A stretch of DNA of 64,000 nt from Faecalibacterium sp. I4-3-84. GTDB lineage: Bacteria > Bacillota > Clostridia > Oscillospirales > Ruminococcaceae. Location: positions 3,038,001-3,102,000 of the forward strand of contig NZ_CP094466.1 in assembly GCF_023347255.1 (NCBI RefSeq), in the 5' to 3' direction. This document shows, piece after piece, positions 40,869-50,473 of the stretch. How positions within the stretch are numbered: the first letter of the stretch is position 1; every line of letters starts with the position of its first letter. Position numbers and translations under genes: made by a program. The notes beneath the pieces are model-generated. The model was not told the origin of the DNA. It did not search any database and was given only the letters and a program-made list of their open reading frames with translations.

Positions 40869-43800
40869 ACCTCAGCATCCGCATCATGGGCAAGGTGGAC
40901 CCGTCCCTTGTAACTGCAATAAAGCAGACGAAGGGGCTGACCGGTGATCTGGCAAACGCATTGACGGGAACCAAGTCACTGGGCAGCACGGTAGCAAACA
41001 CTCTGGGCGTAATCGGGAAAACCGGACTGGGAATCATGGCGACGCTGATAACTGCGTCCGCTGTCATGATTAAAAAGACAACCTCCATGGCAGAGGAATA
41101 CCAAGCCCAGGCGGCAGATGCAGTCAAGTATGTTGGCGGCATCATGAACGATGACGGCAGCATTGACCCGGAAAAGCGTGCCACCATGAAGGACGCGATC
41201 CTCAAGATGACCACGCAGGTCCCAATCAAACGGGACGAGATGGCGCAGATCGCCGCATCGCTGGGACAGTCCGGTAAGAGCTATGAGCAAATCTTTCTGG
41301 ATAACCAGCAAACCGGAGAAAAAAGCTACCTGTACGATACGGCCCGGCTAGCTGCCGCGTGGGACATTGATGCAAAGTCTGCGGCCGATTATATGGCAAA
41401 GTGGGAAACCGCTTTTGGTAAGACCCACAACCAGATTATCGACATTGCAGATTCCATCAACTATCTGGGCGGCCACATGGCTACCACGGCGGCGGAAATC
41501 GCCAGCGTGGTGAATACGTCCGGCGGTGTCGGCCAGACAGCCGGCGTTGACCTGCACACGACCTCTGCGCTGGCAGCCACCATGCTGGCTATGGGCGTTA
41601 ATGAGGGAAAGGCTGGAACAAGCCTGAACCGTGTGTTTACAAACATCACCCTTGGCAACAGTGCAACGGATGCGCAGGTGGGCGCATGGAACAAACTCGG
41701 TTTTGATCCTGTGCAGATTGCAAAGGATATGCAGTCCACCGGGCCGAACGGAGAAGATGGTGCAGCAAGCACTCTGTACAAAGTCTTTGAGGCGATCTCG
41801 AAACAGGACAAGTACCAGCAGACTGCGACCATCAAGACACTGTTTGGACAGTGGGCCATTGAGGGCGTTTCAAAAATTGTGGGCAACTTGCCTGCGTTCC
41901 AGAATGCCTTGCTTATGGCTGGTGATACCAGCGCATACAGCGGCAGCATGGAGAAAGAATTGCTTGTTCGTCTGGACACCAGCGAAGCGGTAAGCCAGAT
42001 GGCAAGTAATGCGACAGACCGCCTGCTTATCAATGTGGGCAATCAGTTCCTTCCGGCAAAGAAAGAACTGACATCCATGTGGATCGACATAGCAAACGGT
42101 ATCACCGAGAGCTTGCCAGATCTGTGCAACATCGTCAATGGCATTCTGCCGATGTTGCACTCCGCGCTGCTTGGAATTGGCAATGCGGCGCAGGAGGCAT
42201 TGCCGTGGATCCAGAAGGGCATCGACTACACTGCAGAGCATGGGCCGGAAGTGGCAGGGGCCATTGCTGCCATAGTCGCGGCGTTCGGAGCTATGAGCTT
42301 TGCACCGACGGCTTATAGCACAGGTTCCTCGCTGCTGAACACCATCGGGAACATTGCAATCGGCGGAAAACCGAGCGGTGCCCCAGGCGGAACATTCGGA
42401 GGCATCACTGTCCGAAATCTGATGGGCGCACTGACACCCACAAGCCTGATCCAACGGGCAGTTGGTGGCGCATCCTTTGTAGAATCGAATGCCGGAATGT
42501 TTGCTGAAAATGCAAAGTACGGCGTTCAGATGGCCGGTGCCGGAGCGCAGCAGCCCACAACGCGCCTTGGAAAAATTGGGCAGACGTTGGACGGCGCTGG
42601 TGTCGGCATCTGGGCAACACTGAAAAATTTCAAGGGCCTGCGAAGCGGAACCAAGAAAGGAAACACCGGTTTTGTAAATGATGTGCTGGAAGCTAGCACG
42701 AACGGTGGCCTGCTGGGCGTGCTGAAAAACTCCGGCTCCGGTAGGTATGTTTCCAATGTCGGGCAATCGCTGGGCGGTCTGAAAAATGCTCTGGTGGGGT
42801 TCGGAAGCGGCAATCCGGTTGGACGATTTATCGCCAAGACCGGCGGTGTTGCGGGACAGATTCTTTCCGGCATTGCAGGACCGAACGGTCTTGACCTTGG
42901 AGGTATGGCCGGTGGAGTGAAAAATTTCCTCGGTGCAGGAAAGACGGTCATTGGAAATGGGCTGTCCAATGCATGGCAGACCGTCAGCCAGTCCAAAGTG
43001 GGTTCTACCGTCCTCGGTGTCGGCAGCAAGGTGGCGGGTGCAGCATCCAAAATCGGCGGCGGCGCTTTGAGCACGGTGAAGGGAGCTTTGAATGTCGGCG
43101 GCGCAGGGCTGAACGTACTGGGTACGACGGTAGGCCCAGTGGCCGCAAAACTGGGCGGCGGTTTTATGTCGCTGCTTGGCACATTCGGCCCCGTTATTAC
43201 CGGTATCGGTACGATCGTTGCGGCGGTTTCACTGCTGGGAGATCACTTCGAGGACATCCGCAACATCGTCGGAACAGTATTTGGCGAAGGCGGGCTTGCC
43301 GTCTTTGACAAATTCACCGGAAAGATAGCGGGTATCGGCGACACCGTGAAGCAGGTGTTCGGGCAACTCACCACCCCGGAGGGCTTGCAGAGCATCCAGG
43401 AAAAGCTATCCGGCTTCAGTATCGGAGGGCTAAATCTGGGTGACGTGTTCGGAGCTATGACCCCTGCCATCCAGACGGTTATGCCGTTGATTGAATCGTT
43501 CGCCGGTGTGTTCTCTCAGATTGTAGATCTGGGAGTAAACCACATCAAGCCGGTGCTGACTGAGATCTTCGGCTTTATCGTGAATGAAGGCATTCCGGCG
43601 GTCATGCCGCTGCTGTCTACGGTGGTAAGCCTGGTAGGCACCACACTGGTCAACGCCATCAAGGTGGCGGTGGATCTGGTGGGTAAGGTGCTTCCTGTGG
43701 TAGAGCCTGTGATTCTGGGCATCATCGGCTTCCTGAAGCAGGTTGCAACCATCGGCGTGAAAGCGGTCAACTTCATCATTGGGGCGCTGAACAAAATTCA

Positions 43801-44839
43801 GCTCACAATACCGGAAACGCTGTTCGGCATTCCGGTTCCGGTGATCGGCGGTAAGTCGTTCGGATTCAACCTGTCACCCGTGTCTGTCCCGGCATTTGCC
43901 AACGGCGGCATGACGCAGGGACCGTCTATTGCTGGTGAGGCTGGCCCGGAAGCCGTTATCAGCTTCCGGCGCGGCGTTCGTGAAAAGAACATTGATACCT
44001 GGCTGACCGCTGGTAAGCTGCTGGGCGTTGGTCTGGGTGATCTGCTGGGGTTGCCCGGCAGAAAGCCGAAGATGTTCGCGGACGGTGGTTTTACAGAAGA
44101 AGATTCTAACCTGATCGACTTCAACAGAGCACGTCGCCAGCAGTATTACAACCAGGTGGCTCAAAGTTTTGACACTATGGTTCAGCCTGTTGCAGCGGCA
44201 TTGGTACTGGGGTCCGACGCTGGTGTGGCGTTCAGCCGTATCACGGAGATCGCCAACTATGCAGTAGATGGGCTGGAAACTCTGGCGGCAATGCCGACAC
44301 CTACCGTGTCGGATGACCAGGGCAAAGCCCAACAGCTGCTGAACACCGGAATCGGGAAAGTGATTGCTGGTGCCAAGTCTGTTCTTGCAAACGAAAATAC
44401 TCAGAAGGCAATCCGGTTTATCCGGGGAGCAGATGCGGAAAAGGCAAAGCTGGAATACGCTGCAAACCCGGACAACTACGACCTGAGCAATGTAAACTTC
44501 TTCCCGACGGCTGGAAACAGCGAACTGACAAGGCAAAATCTGTCGATGCTGGCAGACCTTCAGAACTACCAGCAGGAAGTAGAGCTGAAGCCCATCGGCG
44601 GGAGCGAAGATGCTTCTGGTGGCAGCACCGGGAACCAGCGCGGTGGATCGAGCAACAGCTACCAGCGTACCTATACGAGTTCCAGCGGAAACACATATGT
44701 TTATGCACCAAACTTCACCATCTACGGCAGCATGAATGCCGAAGATCTACGTTCCATTATGGACGAAGGTTACGAAAAGTTCTGCGAGTATGTGGAACGG
44801 TACGAACGCGAAAAGAGGCGCACGCAGTATGGCACTTGA
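40847..44839 (+). CDS. Tail tape measure protein
   Basis: The 1330-residue protein is the longest in the window. It has N-terminal coiled-coil and TSMAEEYQAQAADAVKYVGG, hydrophobic segments (VAGAIAAIVAAFGAMSF near residue 470; near 780-1010), and Gly/Ala-rich repeats (KVGSTVLGVGSKVAGAASKI). ATG 40847 overlaps the frameshift frame. It sets tail length and probably passes through the host membrane; length would suggest a tail of around 200 nm by the usual 0.15 nm per residue. Confidence 0.92.
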   Translation: MAGNGALDLSIRIMGKVDPSLVTAIKQTKGLTGDLANALTGTKSLGSTVANTLGVIGKTGLGIMATLITASAVMIKKTTSMAEEYQAQAADAVKYVGGIMNDDGSIDPEKRATMKDAILKMTTQVPIKRDEMAQIAASLGQSGKSYEQIFLDNQQTGEKSYLYDTARLAAAWDIDAKSAADYMAKWETAFGKTHNQIIDIADSINYLGGHMATTAAEIASVVNTSGGVGQTAGVDLHTTSALAATMLAMGVNEGKAGTSLNRVFTNITLGNSATDAQVGAWNKLGFDPVQIAKDMQSTGPNGEDGAASTLYKVFEAISKQDKYQQTATIKTLFGQWAIEGVSKIVGNLPAFQNALLMAGDTSAYSGSMEKELLVRLDTSEAVSQMASNATDRLLINVGNQFLPAKKELTSMWIDIANGITESLPDLCNIVNGILPMLHSALLGIGNAAQEALPWIQKGIDYTAEHGPEVAGAIAAIVAAFGAMSFAPTAYSTGSSLLNTIGNIAIGGKPSGAPGGTFGGITVRNLMGALTPTSLIQRAVGGASFVESNAGMFAENAKYGVQMAGAGAQQPTTRLGKIGQTLDGAGVGIWATLKNFKGLRSGTKKGNTGFVNDVLEASTNGGLLGVLKNSGSGRYVSNVGQSLGGLKNALVGFGSGNPVGRFIAKTGGVAGQILSGIAGPNGLDLGGMAGGVKNFLGAGKTVIGNGLSNAWQTVSQSKVGSTVLGVGSKVAGAASKIGGGALSTVKGALNVGGAGLNVLGTTVGPVAAKLGGGFMSLLGTFGPVITGIGTIVAAVSLLGDHFEDIRNIVGTVFGEGGLAVFDKFTGKIAGIGDTVKQVFGQLTTPEGLQSIQEKLSGFSIGGLNLGDVFGAMTPAIQTVMPLIESFAGVFSQIVDLGVNHIKPVLTEIFGFIVNEGIPAVMPLLSTVVSLVGTTLVNAIKVAVDLVGKVLPVVEPVILGIIGFLKQVATIGVKAVNFIIGALNKIQLTIPETLFGIPVPVIGGKSFGFNLSPVSVPAFANGGMTQGPSIAGEAGPEAVISFRRGVREKNIDTWLTAGKLLGVGLGDLLGLPGRKPKMFADGGFTEEDSNLIDFNRARRQQYYNQVAQSFDTMVQPVAAALVLGSDAGVAFSRITEIANYAVDGLETLAAMPTPTVSDDQGKAQQLLNTGIGKVIAGAKSVLANENTQKAIRFIRGADAEKAKLEYAANPDNYDLSNVNFFPTAGNSELTRQNLSMLADLQNYQQEVELKPIGGSEDASGGSTGNQRGGSSNSYQRTYTSSSGNTYVYAPNFTIYGSMNAEDLRSIMDEGYEKFCEYVERYEREKRRTQYGT

Positions 44840-45038
44840 TTACACCACAAAGTCCGGTGACACCTGGGATCTGATTGCCCTGAACGTGTACGGAAGCGAG
44901 CTGAAAGCCGATTGGCTGATGCAGAACAACCCCAGATATATCCATATCGTCCGGTTCGATTCCGGCACGGTGCTGTCAACACCAGCTCTGCCGGCTGAAA
45001 AGAGCGGAGACCTTCCGCCCTGGAAGGCAGGTGCATGA
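44829..45038 (+). CDS. LysM-type tail protein X
   Basis: The 69-residue protein MALDYTTKSGDTWDLIALNV has a LysM-like fold as in P2 gpX and matches the family by size and position. ATG 44829 overlaps the tape measure end; its 3' end overlaps the next gene. It is thought to act in tail hub assembly or peptidoglycan contact. Confidence 0.8.
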   Translation: MALDYTTKSGDTWDLIALNVYGSELKADWLMQNNPRYIHIVRFDSGTVLSTPALPAEKSGDLPPWKAGA

Positions 45039-46108
45039 TGGTACTGACAGCAGCGAGACCCAAAGGAAGGCAGGCTGCGGTTCTTCTGACCTACGAGAAA
45101 ACCGATATTTCGGAAGAAATCGCACCTGATCTGGAAAGTTTCAAGTACACGGATGTGGCTGAATCCCAAAGCGACAGTGTGAGCATTACAGTCAATGCCA
45201 AAGCTGCCAAATGGAAAAATGACCGGATGCCGGAAAAGGGCGTGAAGCTCTACCCGGCTATTGTTGTAAAGGACTGGAATATCGGGGGCATTGAGAGCGG
45301 CTGCAGAGATTACAGCGCCGAGTGCGGGGCATTCGTGCTGGATGATCTTAGTTTTGCCGGTGCACCTGATTCGCTGACGATGGGCGGCGTGGCAAAGCCG
45401 AACGACACCAGCTTCAGCGAGAGAAACCGGACCTTTACATGGAAGAACACCAGCGTAAAGAAAATCGCTGAAACCATTGCAGGCCGTTACAAATTGGAGC
45501 TGAAGTTTGAGGGAGACGACCACGGCATTGATGCGAAGGAACAGGACGGAACAGATAGTGCCTTTCTGCAAGATCTGTGCAGCACCTATGCACTGGTTAT
45601 CAAAGTCTACACTTCAAAGCTCTGGGTGTACGACCGGGAAAAGTACAAGGCGAAAGATCCTGTATGGACGGTATATGAGAGCCGGCCCGTTGGAAATCCG
45701 ACGGCCCTGTGCGTAGAGCGGGGAAGTTTCAAGTGGAACACAAAGCTGACGGGAACATACACGGGCGGCCTTTATACCTACACCAACAAACAGAAAAAAA
45801 TCAATATCAACGTCAAGGTGGGCACGGACGAACGCCAGCTTAAACTTACTGGAAAGGTAAGCAGCGAGGCAGACGCAAAAGCCCGCCTGATAGCGGCCAT
45901 CAAGAATGCCAACCACGGAGCAACCCAGATCAGTTTTACGATGTTGGGCTATCCGGCCGGCGCTTCAGCGCAGTGCTTTAACCTAGTTGGCTATGGAAAG
46001 ATGGACGGAAAGTATTTCGTTGATCAGATGGAACACAGCATATCTCCATCCAGCGGCTACAAAACACAGGTCAAGGCCAGCAAAGTGGAAAAGGAGGATT
46101 TCGCATGA
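45035..46108 (+). CDS. Baseplate hub protein (P2 gpD, late control D family)
   Basis: The 357-residue protein has the gpD layout: ADLESFKYTDVAESQSD-like early part, RDYSAECGAFVLDDLSFAGA, KKIAETIAGRYKLELKFEGD and a C-terminal FVDQMEHSISPSSGYKTQVK. It forms the hub at the tail tip, with the spike attached. It lies between gpX and gpV genes as in P2. Confidence 0.9.
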   Translation: MMVLTAARPKGRQAAVLLTYEKTDISEEIAPDLESFKYTDVAESQSDSVSITVNAKAAKWKNDRMPEKGVKLYPAIVVKDWNIGGIESGCRDYSAECGAFVLDDLSFAGAPDSLTMGGVAKPNDTSFSERNRTFTWKNTSVKKIAETIAGRYKLELKFEGDDHGIDAKEQDGTDSAFLQDLCSTYALVIKVYTSKLWVYDREKYKAKDPVWTVYESRPVGNPTALCVERGSFKWNTKLTGTYTGGLYTYTNKQKKININVKVGTDERQLKLTGKVSSEADAKARLIAAIKNANHGATQISFTMLGYPAGASAQCFNLVGYGKMDGKYFVDQMEHSISPSSGYKTQVKASKVEKEDFA

Positions 46109-46713
46109 GCAGTGAAGTGAGATTCGGCAATGTGAGTTCTATCGACTATGAGGCTGGAAAGTGCGAAGTTACTTACCCAGACAGGGACGACACCGTTACG
46201 GAAATGGTGCCGTTTCTGTCCAATGGTGAGTACCAGACACCGGAAGTTGATGATCTTGTGCTTGTCCTGCATCCAGGAGAAAGCCCGGAGGATGCTGTTG
46301 TGGTGGGCACCGTCTGGAATGAAAAGAACAAACCGCCTGAAGGAAAAGAAAAAGTCTACCGAAAGGATTATGCCAACTCACGAGGAAAGGCATATCGGAA
46401 GTTTGATGCAAATGCAAAAGAACTGACCGACTATGTGGACGGAAAGAAAATCCTGAAGGCGAAAAGTCTTGAGATCCAGGTGGGCGGTGCAACCGTGACC
46501 ATCAGCGAGGGCGGAGAAATTAAAGTGACATCCCCGGCGGGGATTGCACTTGCGGCATCCGGTGAGCTGAAAATGACGGCATCGACCATCACCGCAACCG
46601 CTGGAACCGTGAACATCCAAGGCGGTGGAGGCGACGTTGTTGTGTCCGGCAAGTCGCTGGTGTCGCATACACACACCGGAAACCTTGGCAAGAAAACATC
46701 CGCACCCCTGTAA
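46105..46713 (+). CDS. Baseplate assembly/spike protein (gpV-like)
   Basis: The 202-residue protein has an OB-fold-like N-terminal part (RFGNVSSIDYEAGKCEVTYP, VPFLSNGEYQTPEVDDLVLV) and a C-terminal beta-helix-like part with repeats (GELKMTASTITATAGTVNI). It forms the membrane-piercing spike. It overlaps gpD by 4 bases. Confidence 0.9.
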   Translation: MSSEVRFGNVSSIDYEAGKCEVTYPDRDDTVTEMVPFLSNGEYQTPEVDDLVLVLHPGESPEDAVVVGTVWNEKNKPPEGKEKVYRKDYANSRGKAYRKFDANAKELTDYVDGKKILKAKSLEIQVGGATVTISEGGEIKVTSPAGIALAASGELKMTASTITATAGTVNIQGGGGDVVVSGKSLVSHTHTGNLGKKTSAPL

Positions 46714-46725
46714 GGAGGTTTTGGA

Positions 46726-47118
46726 ATGTATGTTGGAATTTTCGGCGATGTGATTTTCTCTGTGGGACACCTGCGTGTGCTCACCCCGTCAAACTTCAAG
46801 GGAACGACCGGCGCAAACTGGGCGGAACATGAAGTTCTGGGAGGAAAAGCACGAGCAGAGTATTTATCACCGAAACTGAGAGAGTACACCTTTGATATTC
46901 TTCTGGATGCAGCACTCGGCGTGAATCCTCGCAAGATGCTGAACCGTCTGACAGAAATGTCAGAGAACGGAGAGATTCATTACCTGATTATCGGGTTTGC
47001 ACCGGTATCGCAAAACAAGTTTCGGGTCACTGAAATAAGCGACAGCTGGGATTCGGTGATAAAACACGGGCTTTTGATGCAGTGCAAGGTGAGCCTGACC
47101 ATAAAGGAGTACATATGA
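46726..47118 (+). CDS. Phage protein U (P2 gpU-like)
   Basis: The 130-residue protein has VGIFGDVIFSVGHLRVLTPS and LREYTFDILLDAALGVNPRK, matching the gpU family involved in tail completion, with a central ISDSWDSV segment. It overlaps the next gene by 4 bases (ATGA). Confidence 0.85.
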   Translation: MYVGIFGDVIFSVGHLRVLTPSNFKGTTGANWAEHEVLGGKARAEYLSPKLREYTFDILLDAALGVNPRKMLNRLTEMSENGEIHYLIIGFAPVSQNKFRVTEISDSWDSVIKHGLLMQCKVSLTIKEYI

Positions 47119-47432
47119 TCGACTTCAGCAGCACGGTGGTTGAGCTGTCCGGTGACAGCGAAAAACAAAAAGAAGTGCAGGACATTGCAAAGTGCCTTCG
47201 CACACTGTATTCCACACCAATCGGGAGCCAAGAGGGCGACAGAGAACTCGGAATCGATCCAAACATATTTGTCGATAAGCCACTTCCGGTGGCAAAGGGA
47301 TTATATGTGGCTGAGGTAACAGAGAAAACCGCATCGTTTGAGCCGCGGGCAAGAGTGGTGCGGGTGGACTGGCTGGACAGTGATGCGCTGCATGGCGTTG
47401 TAATTCCAAAGGTGGTGTACGAGCTTGTCTAA
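47115..47432 (+). CDS. gpW/gp25-like baseplate wedge protein
   Basis: The 105-residue protein MIDFSSTVVELSGDSEKQKE with DIAKCLRTLYSTPIGSQEGD and RELGIDP matches the GpW/gp25 lysozyme-like wedge family of P2-type baseplates. ATG 47115 was chosen because AAAGGAG precedes it. The gene end overlaps the next start. Confidence 0.85.
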   Translation: MIDFSSTVVELSGDSEKQKEVQDIAKCLRTLYSTPIGSQEGDRELGIDPNIFVDKPLPVAKGLYVAEVTEKTASFEPRARVVRVDWLDSDALHGVVIPKVVYELV

Positions 47433-48570
47433 AATAAAAGAGTTTGAGAACATCCCGGACATCGACATTGAAGGCGAAGAAACGCTGGAAGAAGCTGTGG
47501 CCGATTGCAAGGCACTGTTTGGCAAGTACAACAAAGAACTTTTCAACGGTGAGGTATCGTTGGAACGGTGTTCTGAAGCACGGCTTGTCCTTTTGACACT
47601 GGCACATCGTTCGCATCACAACATGGAGTACAGCACGGCGTGTCTGAAAGCGGAACTGCTGCCTACGAGCACGGGGCCGAATTTGGACAACCTTGCTCCG
47701 CTTGTTGGAGTGGAACGCCTGGAAGCCGGAAAAGCCACGGCGGTTATTCGATTCACACTGTCTGCGCCGAGAACGAGCGCAACCGGAATCCCGGAAGGAA
47801 CACAGGTGAGAACGGCAGACAAACGGTATTTCAAAACCGAAAAGTATGCGGAGATCTCACCCGGTGAACTGACCGTGGACGTAGTTGCCGTGGCGGATGA
47901 GGCAGGAAGCAACAGCGATGGGATTGCCGAAGGCGAAATCAATGTGCTGGTGGATCCTATCCCGTATGTGTCCGGGGCAAAAAGTGTTTCGGCAAGCACG
48001 GGCGGTACGGATACGGAAGGTGACGATTCATTTACCAGACGTATCAACTATGCACCTTCGATTTTCTCCGTGGCCGGTCCGGTGGATGCCTATGAATACT
48101 TTGCATCGAGCTGGCGGTCCGATGTGGCAGATACGAAGATCGTTTGCAAGGAAGGATACACGATCCACATTTACTTTCTGATGGCCGGAGGCAGAGTTCC
48201 GACAAGGGAAGAATGTACCGGAATGCAGGAATATTTCGACACGGTAAAGCGCCCGATGGGTGATCTGGTTCTTTGCCATGCGCCGGAAGAAATCCCGTAT
48301 GACATCGAGCTTACTTACCATATTGCCTTGAGCAATGTCAAGAATGCATCGACGATTCAGGAAAATGTGGAAGCAGCTGTGAAGGAGTATGAAACCTGGC
48401 AGAGAAAAATCGGCCGGGACATCGAACCGGCGGAGCTGATTATGCGTGTACGGGAAGCTGGCGCGAAACGACCACGTCTGTTGGCACCGGTCGAAGCAAC
48501 CGTCTCCGAAATTCAGGTGGCAAAGCTCCGAAGCTGCAAGGTGACATACGGAGGAATCGAAGATGATTGA
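47425..48570 (+). CDS. Baseplate J protein (P2 gpJ-like)
   Basis: The 381-residue product begins at a TTG overlapping gp25. It has PEGTQVRTADKRYFKTEKYA, TVDVVAVADEAGSNSDGIAE and DPIPYVSGAKSVSASTGGTD followed by EGDDSFTRRI, the well-known baseplate J domain. It joins the hub to the wedges. Standard length for the family. Confidence 0.92.
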   Translation: MSKIKEFENIPDIDIEGEETLEEAVADCKALFGKYNKELFNGEVSLERCSEARLVLLTLAHRSHHNMEYSTACLKAELLPTSTGPNLDNLAPLVGVERLEAGKATAVIRFTLSAPRTSATGIPEGTQVRTADKRYFKTEKYAEISPGELTVDVVAVADEAGSNSDGIAEGEINVLVDPIPYVSGAKSVSASTGGTDTEGDDSFTRRINYAPSIFSVAGPVDAYEYFASSWRSDVADTKIVCKEGYTIHIYFLMAGGRVPTREECTGMQEYFDTVKRPMGDLVLCHAPEEIPYDIELTYHIALSNVKNASTIQENVEAAVKEYETWQRKIGRDIEPAELIMRVREAGAKRPRLLAPVEATVSEIQVAKLRSCKVTYGGIEDD

Positions 48571-49330
48571 ACTCCACGAAGTCGGCCTAGTCGAAGGGCT
48601 ACCGCCTGATGTTGCCAAAGAGCCATGGGTACAGATCCTTGATGCAGTTTTCAGGGAGCGGCGCAAGAAGGAACTGGAAGCTGCCGAACGCTTGAAAATC
48701 TACACGGATATTGACCGTGCAGATGAGGCGGTTCTGGATATTCTTGCGGTTCAGTTCCGCGTTGACTGGTACGACACCAGCTATCCGATTGAAACAAAGC
48801 GCAGGATCATCAAAACTGCGCTGGAAGTCCGTCGGTACTGCGGAACGGAGTGGGCAGTCCAAAAGGCGCTGTCCTCGATTTATCCGAATGTGAAGATAAG
48901 TGAATGGTATGACTACGGAGGAAGGCCGGGCTACTGGCGAATGAACGTAGACATTACCGATGATGGTGTCATTTACTACACACCGGAAGAAATTGAAAAG
49001 CGCCTTGGTTATGCCCGGCGCTGTACCGCTCACCTTGAGCACATCATCTACATCGTCGAACCGCATGAACGGTCGCCCGCTTATATCGCCGCCGCACCCT
49101 GCGGCATGGCGACATCCTGCACCGTAAAGGTCCCCGGTAGGATCAAGCCGCGGGAAATCGGCGCAAAGGCGTATGTTGCCGGTGCGGTCGGAAGATCGAA
49201 AATGCAGGTTGCCGTGGCGCTGCCCGGTGCCGTTGAAGCAAAGGCAGTGAAAGCACGAGCCTTTACGGCGGGCACCGTTGAACGGTCGCACACGGCGATA
49301 AACATTGTTATTGGAGGACAGACAACATGA
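48563..49330 (+). CDS. Tail protein I (P2 gpI-like)
   Basis: The 255-residue protein has ADEAVLDILAVQFRVDWYDT and SYPIETKRRIIKTALEVRRY, with CGTEWAVQKALSSIYPNVKI, the gpI family. The C-terminal part (after residue 160) has an Ala/Val-rich beta pattern. It links the baseplate wedge and fibres. It overlaps both neighbours. Confidence 0.88.
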   Translation: MIELHEVGLVEGLPPDVAKEPWVQILDAVFRERRKKELEAAERLKIYTDIDRADEAVLDILAVQFRVDWYDTSYPIETKRRIIKTALEVRRYCGTEWAVQKALSSIYPNVKISEWYDYGGRPGYWRMNVDITDDGVIYYTPEEIEKRLGYARRCTAHLEHIIYIVEPHERSPAYIAAAPCGMATSCTVKVPGRIKPREIGAKAYVAGAVGRSKMQVAVALPGAVEAKAVKARAFTAGTVERSHTAINIVIGGQTT

Positions 49331-50454
49331 GCTGGGAAAAATCCAGTTATACAACTGCCGGTGCCGCGCTCCTGTCGGAATCCCTCTCCGGCGGCGCGCT
49401 CACCATCACCCGCGCCGTGAGCGGCACCGGCATCGTTGAAACCGACTTGTCGGCAGAAACGACCGTCAGCGGCGAAACGCACGAACTGACCATCCTTGCG
49501 ATTGACACCGTAAAGGACGGAGAGGAAACGGCCCGGAAAGTCAGCATCCAGATTACCGGAGCAGAAAGCACTTACATCATGCACCAGATCGGCGTATATG
49601 GCCGCCTGAATGATGATGCCGAAGTGCTGCTGTTCATCATGCAGGATGAACGTGGAATCGAAGTCCCTGCATCCAGCGTGAACGCTGATTTTGAAATTGA
49701 GATTGCTGCCCTTATTGCAATCTCGAACAAAGCAAAAATCGAAATTGCCCTCAGCCCGCAGATGCAGGCTTTGATGAAGCTGGTCAAGGCCGAAATTGAG
49801 AAGCACAACGCCGCCGCTGATGCCCATGCAGCGACCATCACGGCAGCGGTCAGCGCAGCCGTGAAGAACCTGTCTGAATCCGGGGAAATCCTGAACGAAG
49901 AACAGGTAAAGGCTCTTATCAAGGAGCAGGTGGACGGCGGCACAGGCGGCGGCTACTATGGCTCCTACAAACTCACCCTTGCAGCTGACGGGTGGAAGCC
50001 CGCCCGCAGCGAGGATGATTACGAAAACGCTGGCGGTATGGATTACTACCAGTGCATTTATGACGCAGAACTGTCGGACAGCACCAGCGAGCTTGTACCC
50101 GTTGGCGTTGTATCTCCTGGCAGCTTCTATACTACGACCAAAGCGGGCGTCCTGAACGGGTGCGAAACGCATGATGGTTTCATCAGATTTTTCGCTCAGC
50201 GCATCCCGGAAGCAGACATTCAGGCGACCGTAACCCTGTTCGGGAAAGGAGGTGGTTCGGGTGAAACCGGTAGCGTAAGCATCGGTCAGGGCTTGAAGCG
50301 TGACGCGAGCGGCGCTATTGCCGTCCGCATTGGCGAAGGCCTTGACTTTGACAGTGCAAACGCGCTGACTGTCCGCAAAGAAACCGTTATGACGAGCGAA
50401 GACCTGCTGAACGAGGAAGAAACGCAGCAGGAAATCGTTGATATGCTGAAATAA
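49327..50454 (+). CDS. Tail fibre protein (gpH-like N-terminus)
   Basis: The 375-residue protein starts SWEKSSYTTAGAALLSESLS and SGGALTITRAVSGTGIV, the tail-fibre attachment-like N-terminus following gpI in P2-like phages. A helical middle (residues 130-200, Ala/Glu-rich) and a beta-rich C-terminal part follow. It is expected to connect to the baseplate and take part in host recognition. Confidence 0.75.
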   Translation: MSWEKSSYTTAGAALLSESLSGGALTITRAVSGTGIVETDLSAETTVSGETHELTILAIDTVKDGEETARKVSIQITGAESTYIMHQIGVYGRLNDDAEVLLFIMQDERGIEVPASSVNADFEIEIAALIAISNKAKIEIALSPQMQALMKLVKAEIEKHNAAADAHAATITAAVSAAVKNLSESGEILNEEQVKALIKEQVDGGTGGGYYGSYKLTLAADGWKPARSEDDYENAGGMDYYQCIYDAELSDSTSELVPVGVVSPGSFYTTTKAGVLNGCETHDGFIRFFAQRIPEADIQATVTLFGKGGGSGETGSVSIGQGLKRDASGAIAVRIGEGLDFDSANALTVRKETVMTSEDLLNEEETQQEIVDMLK

Positions 50455-50473
50455 TTTTTAGGAGGACACTATT

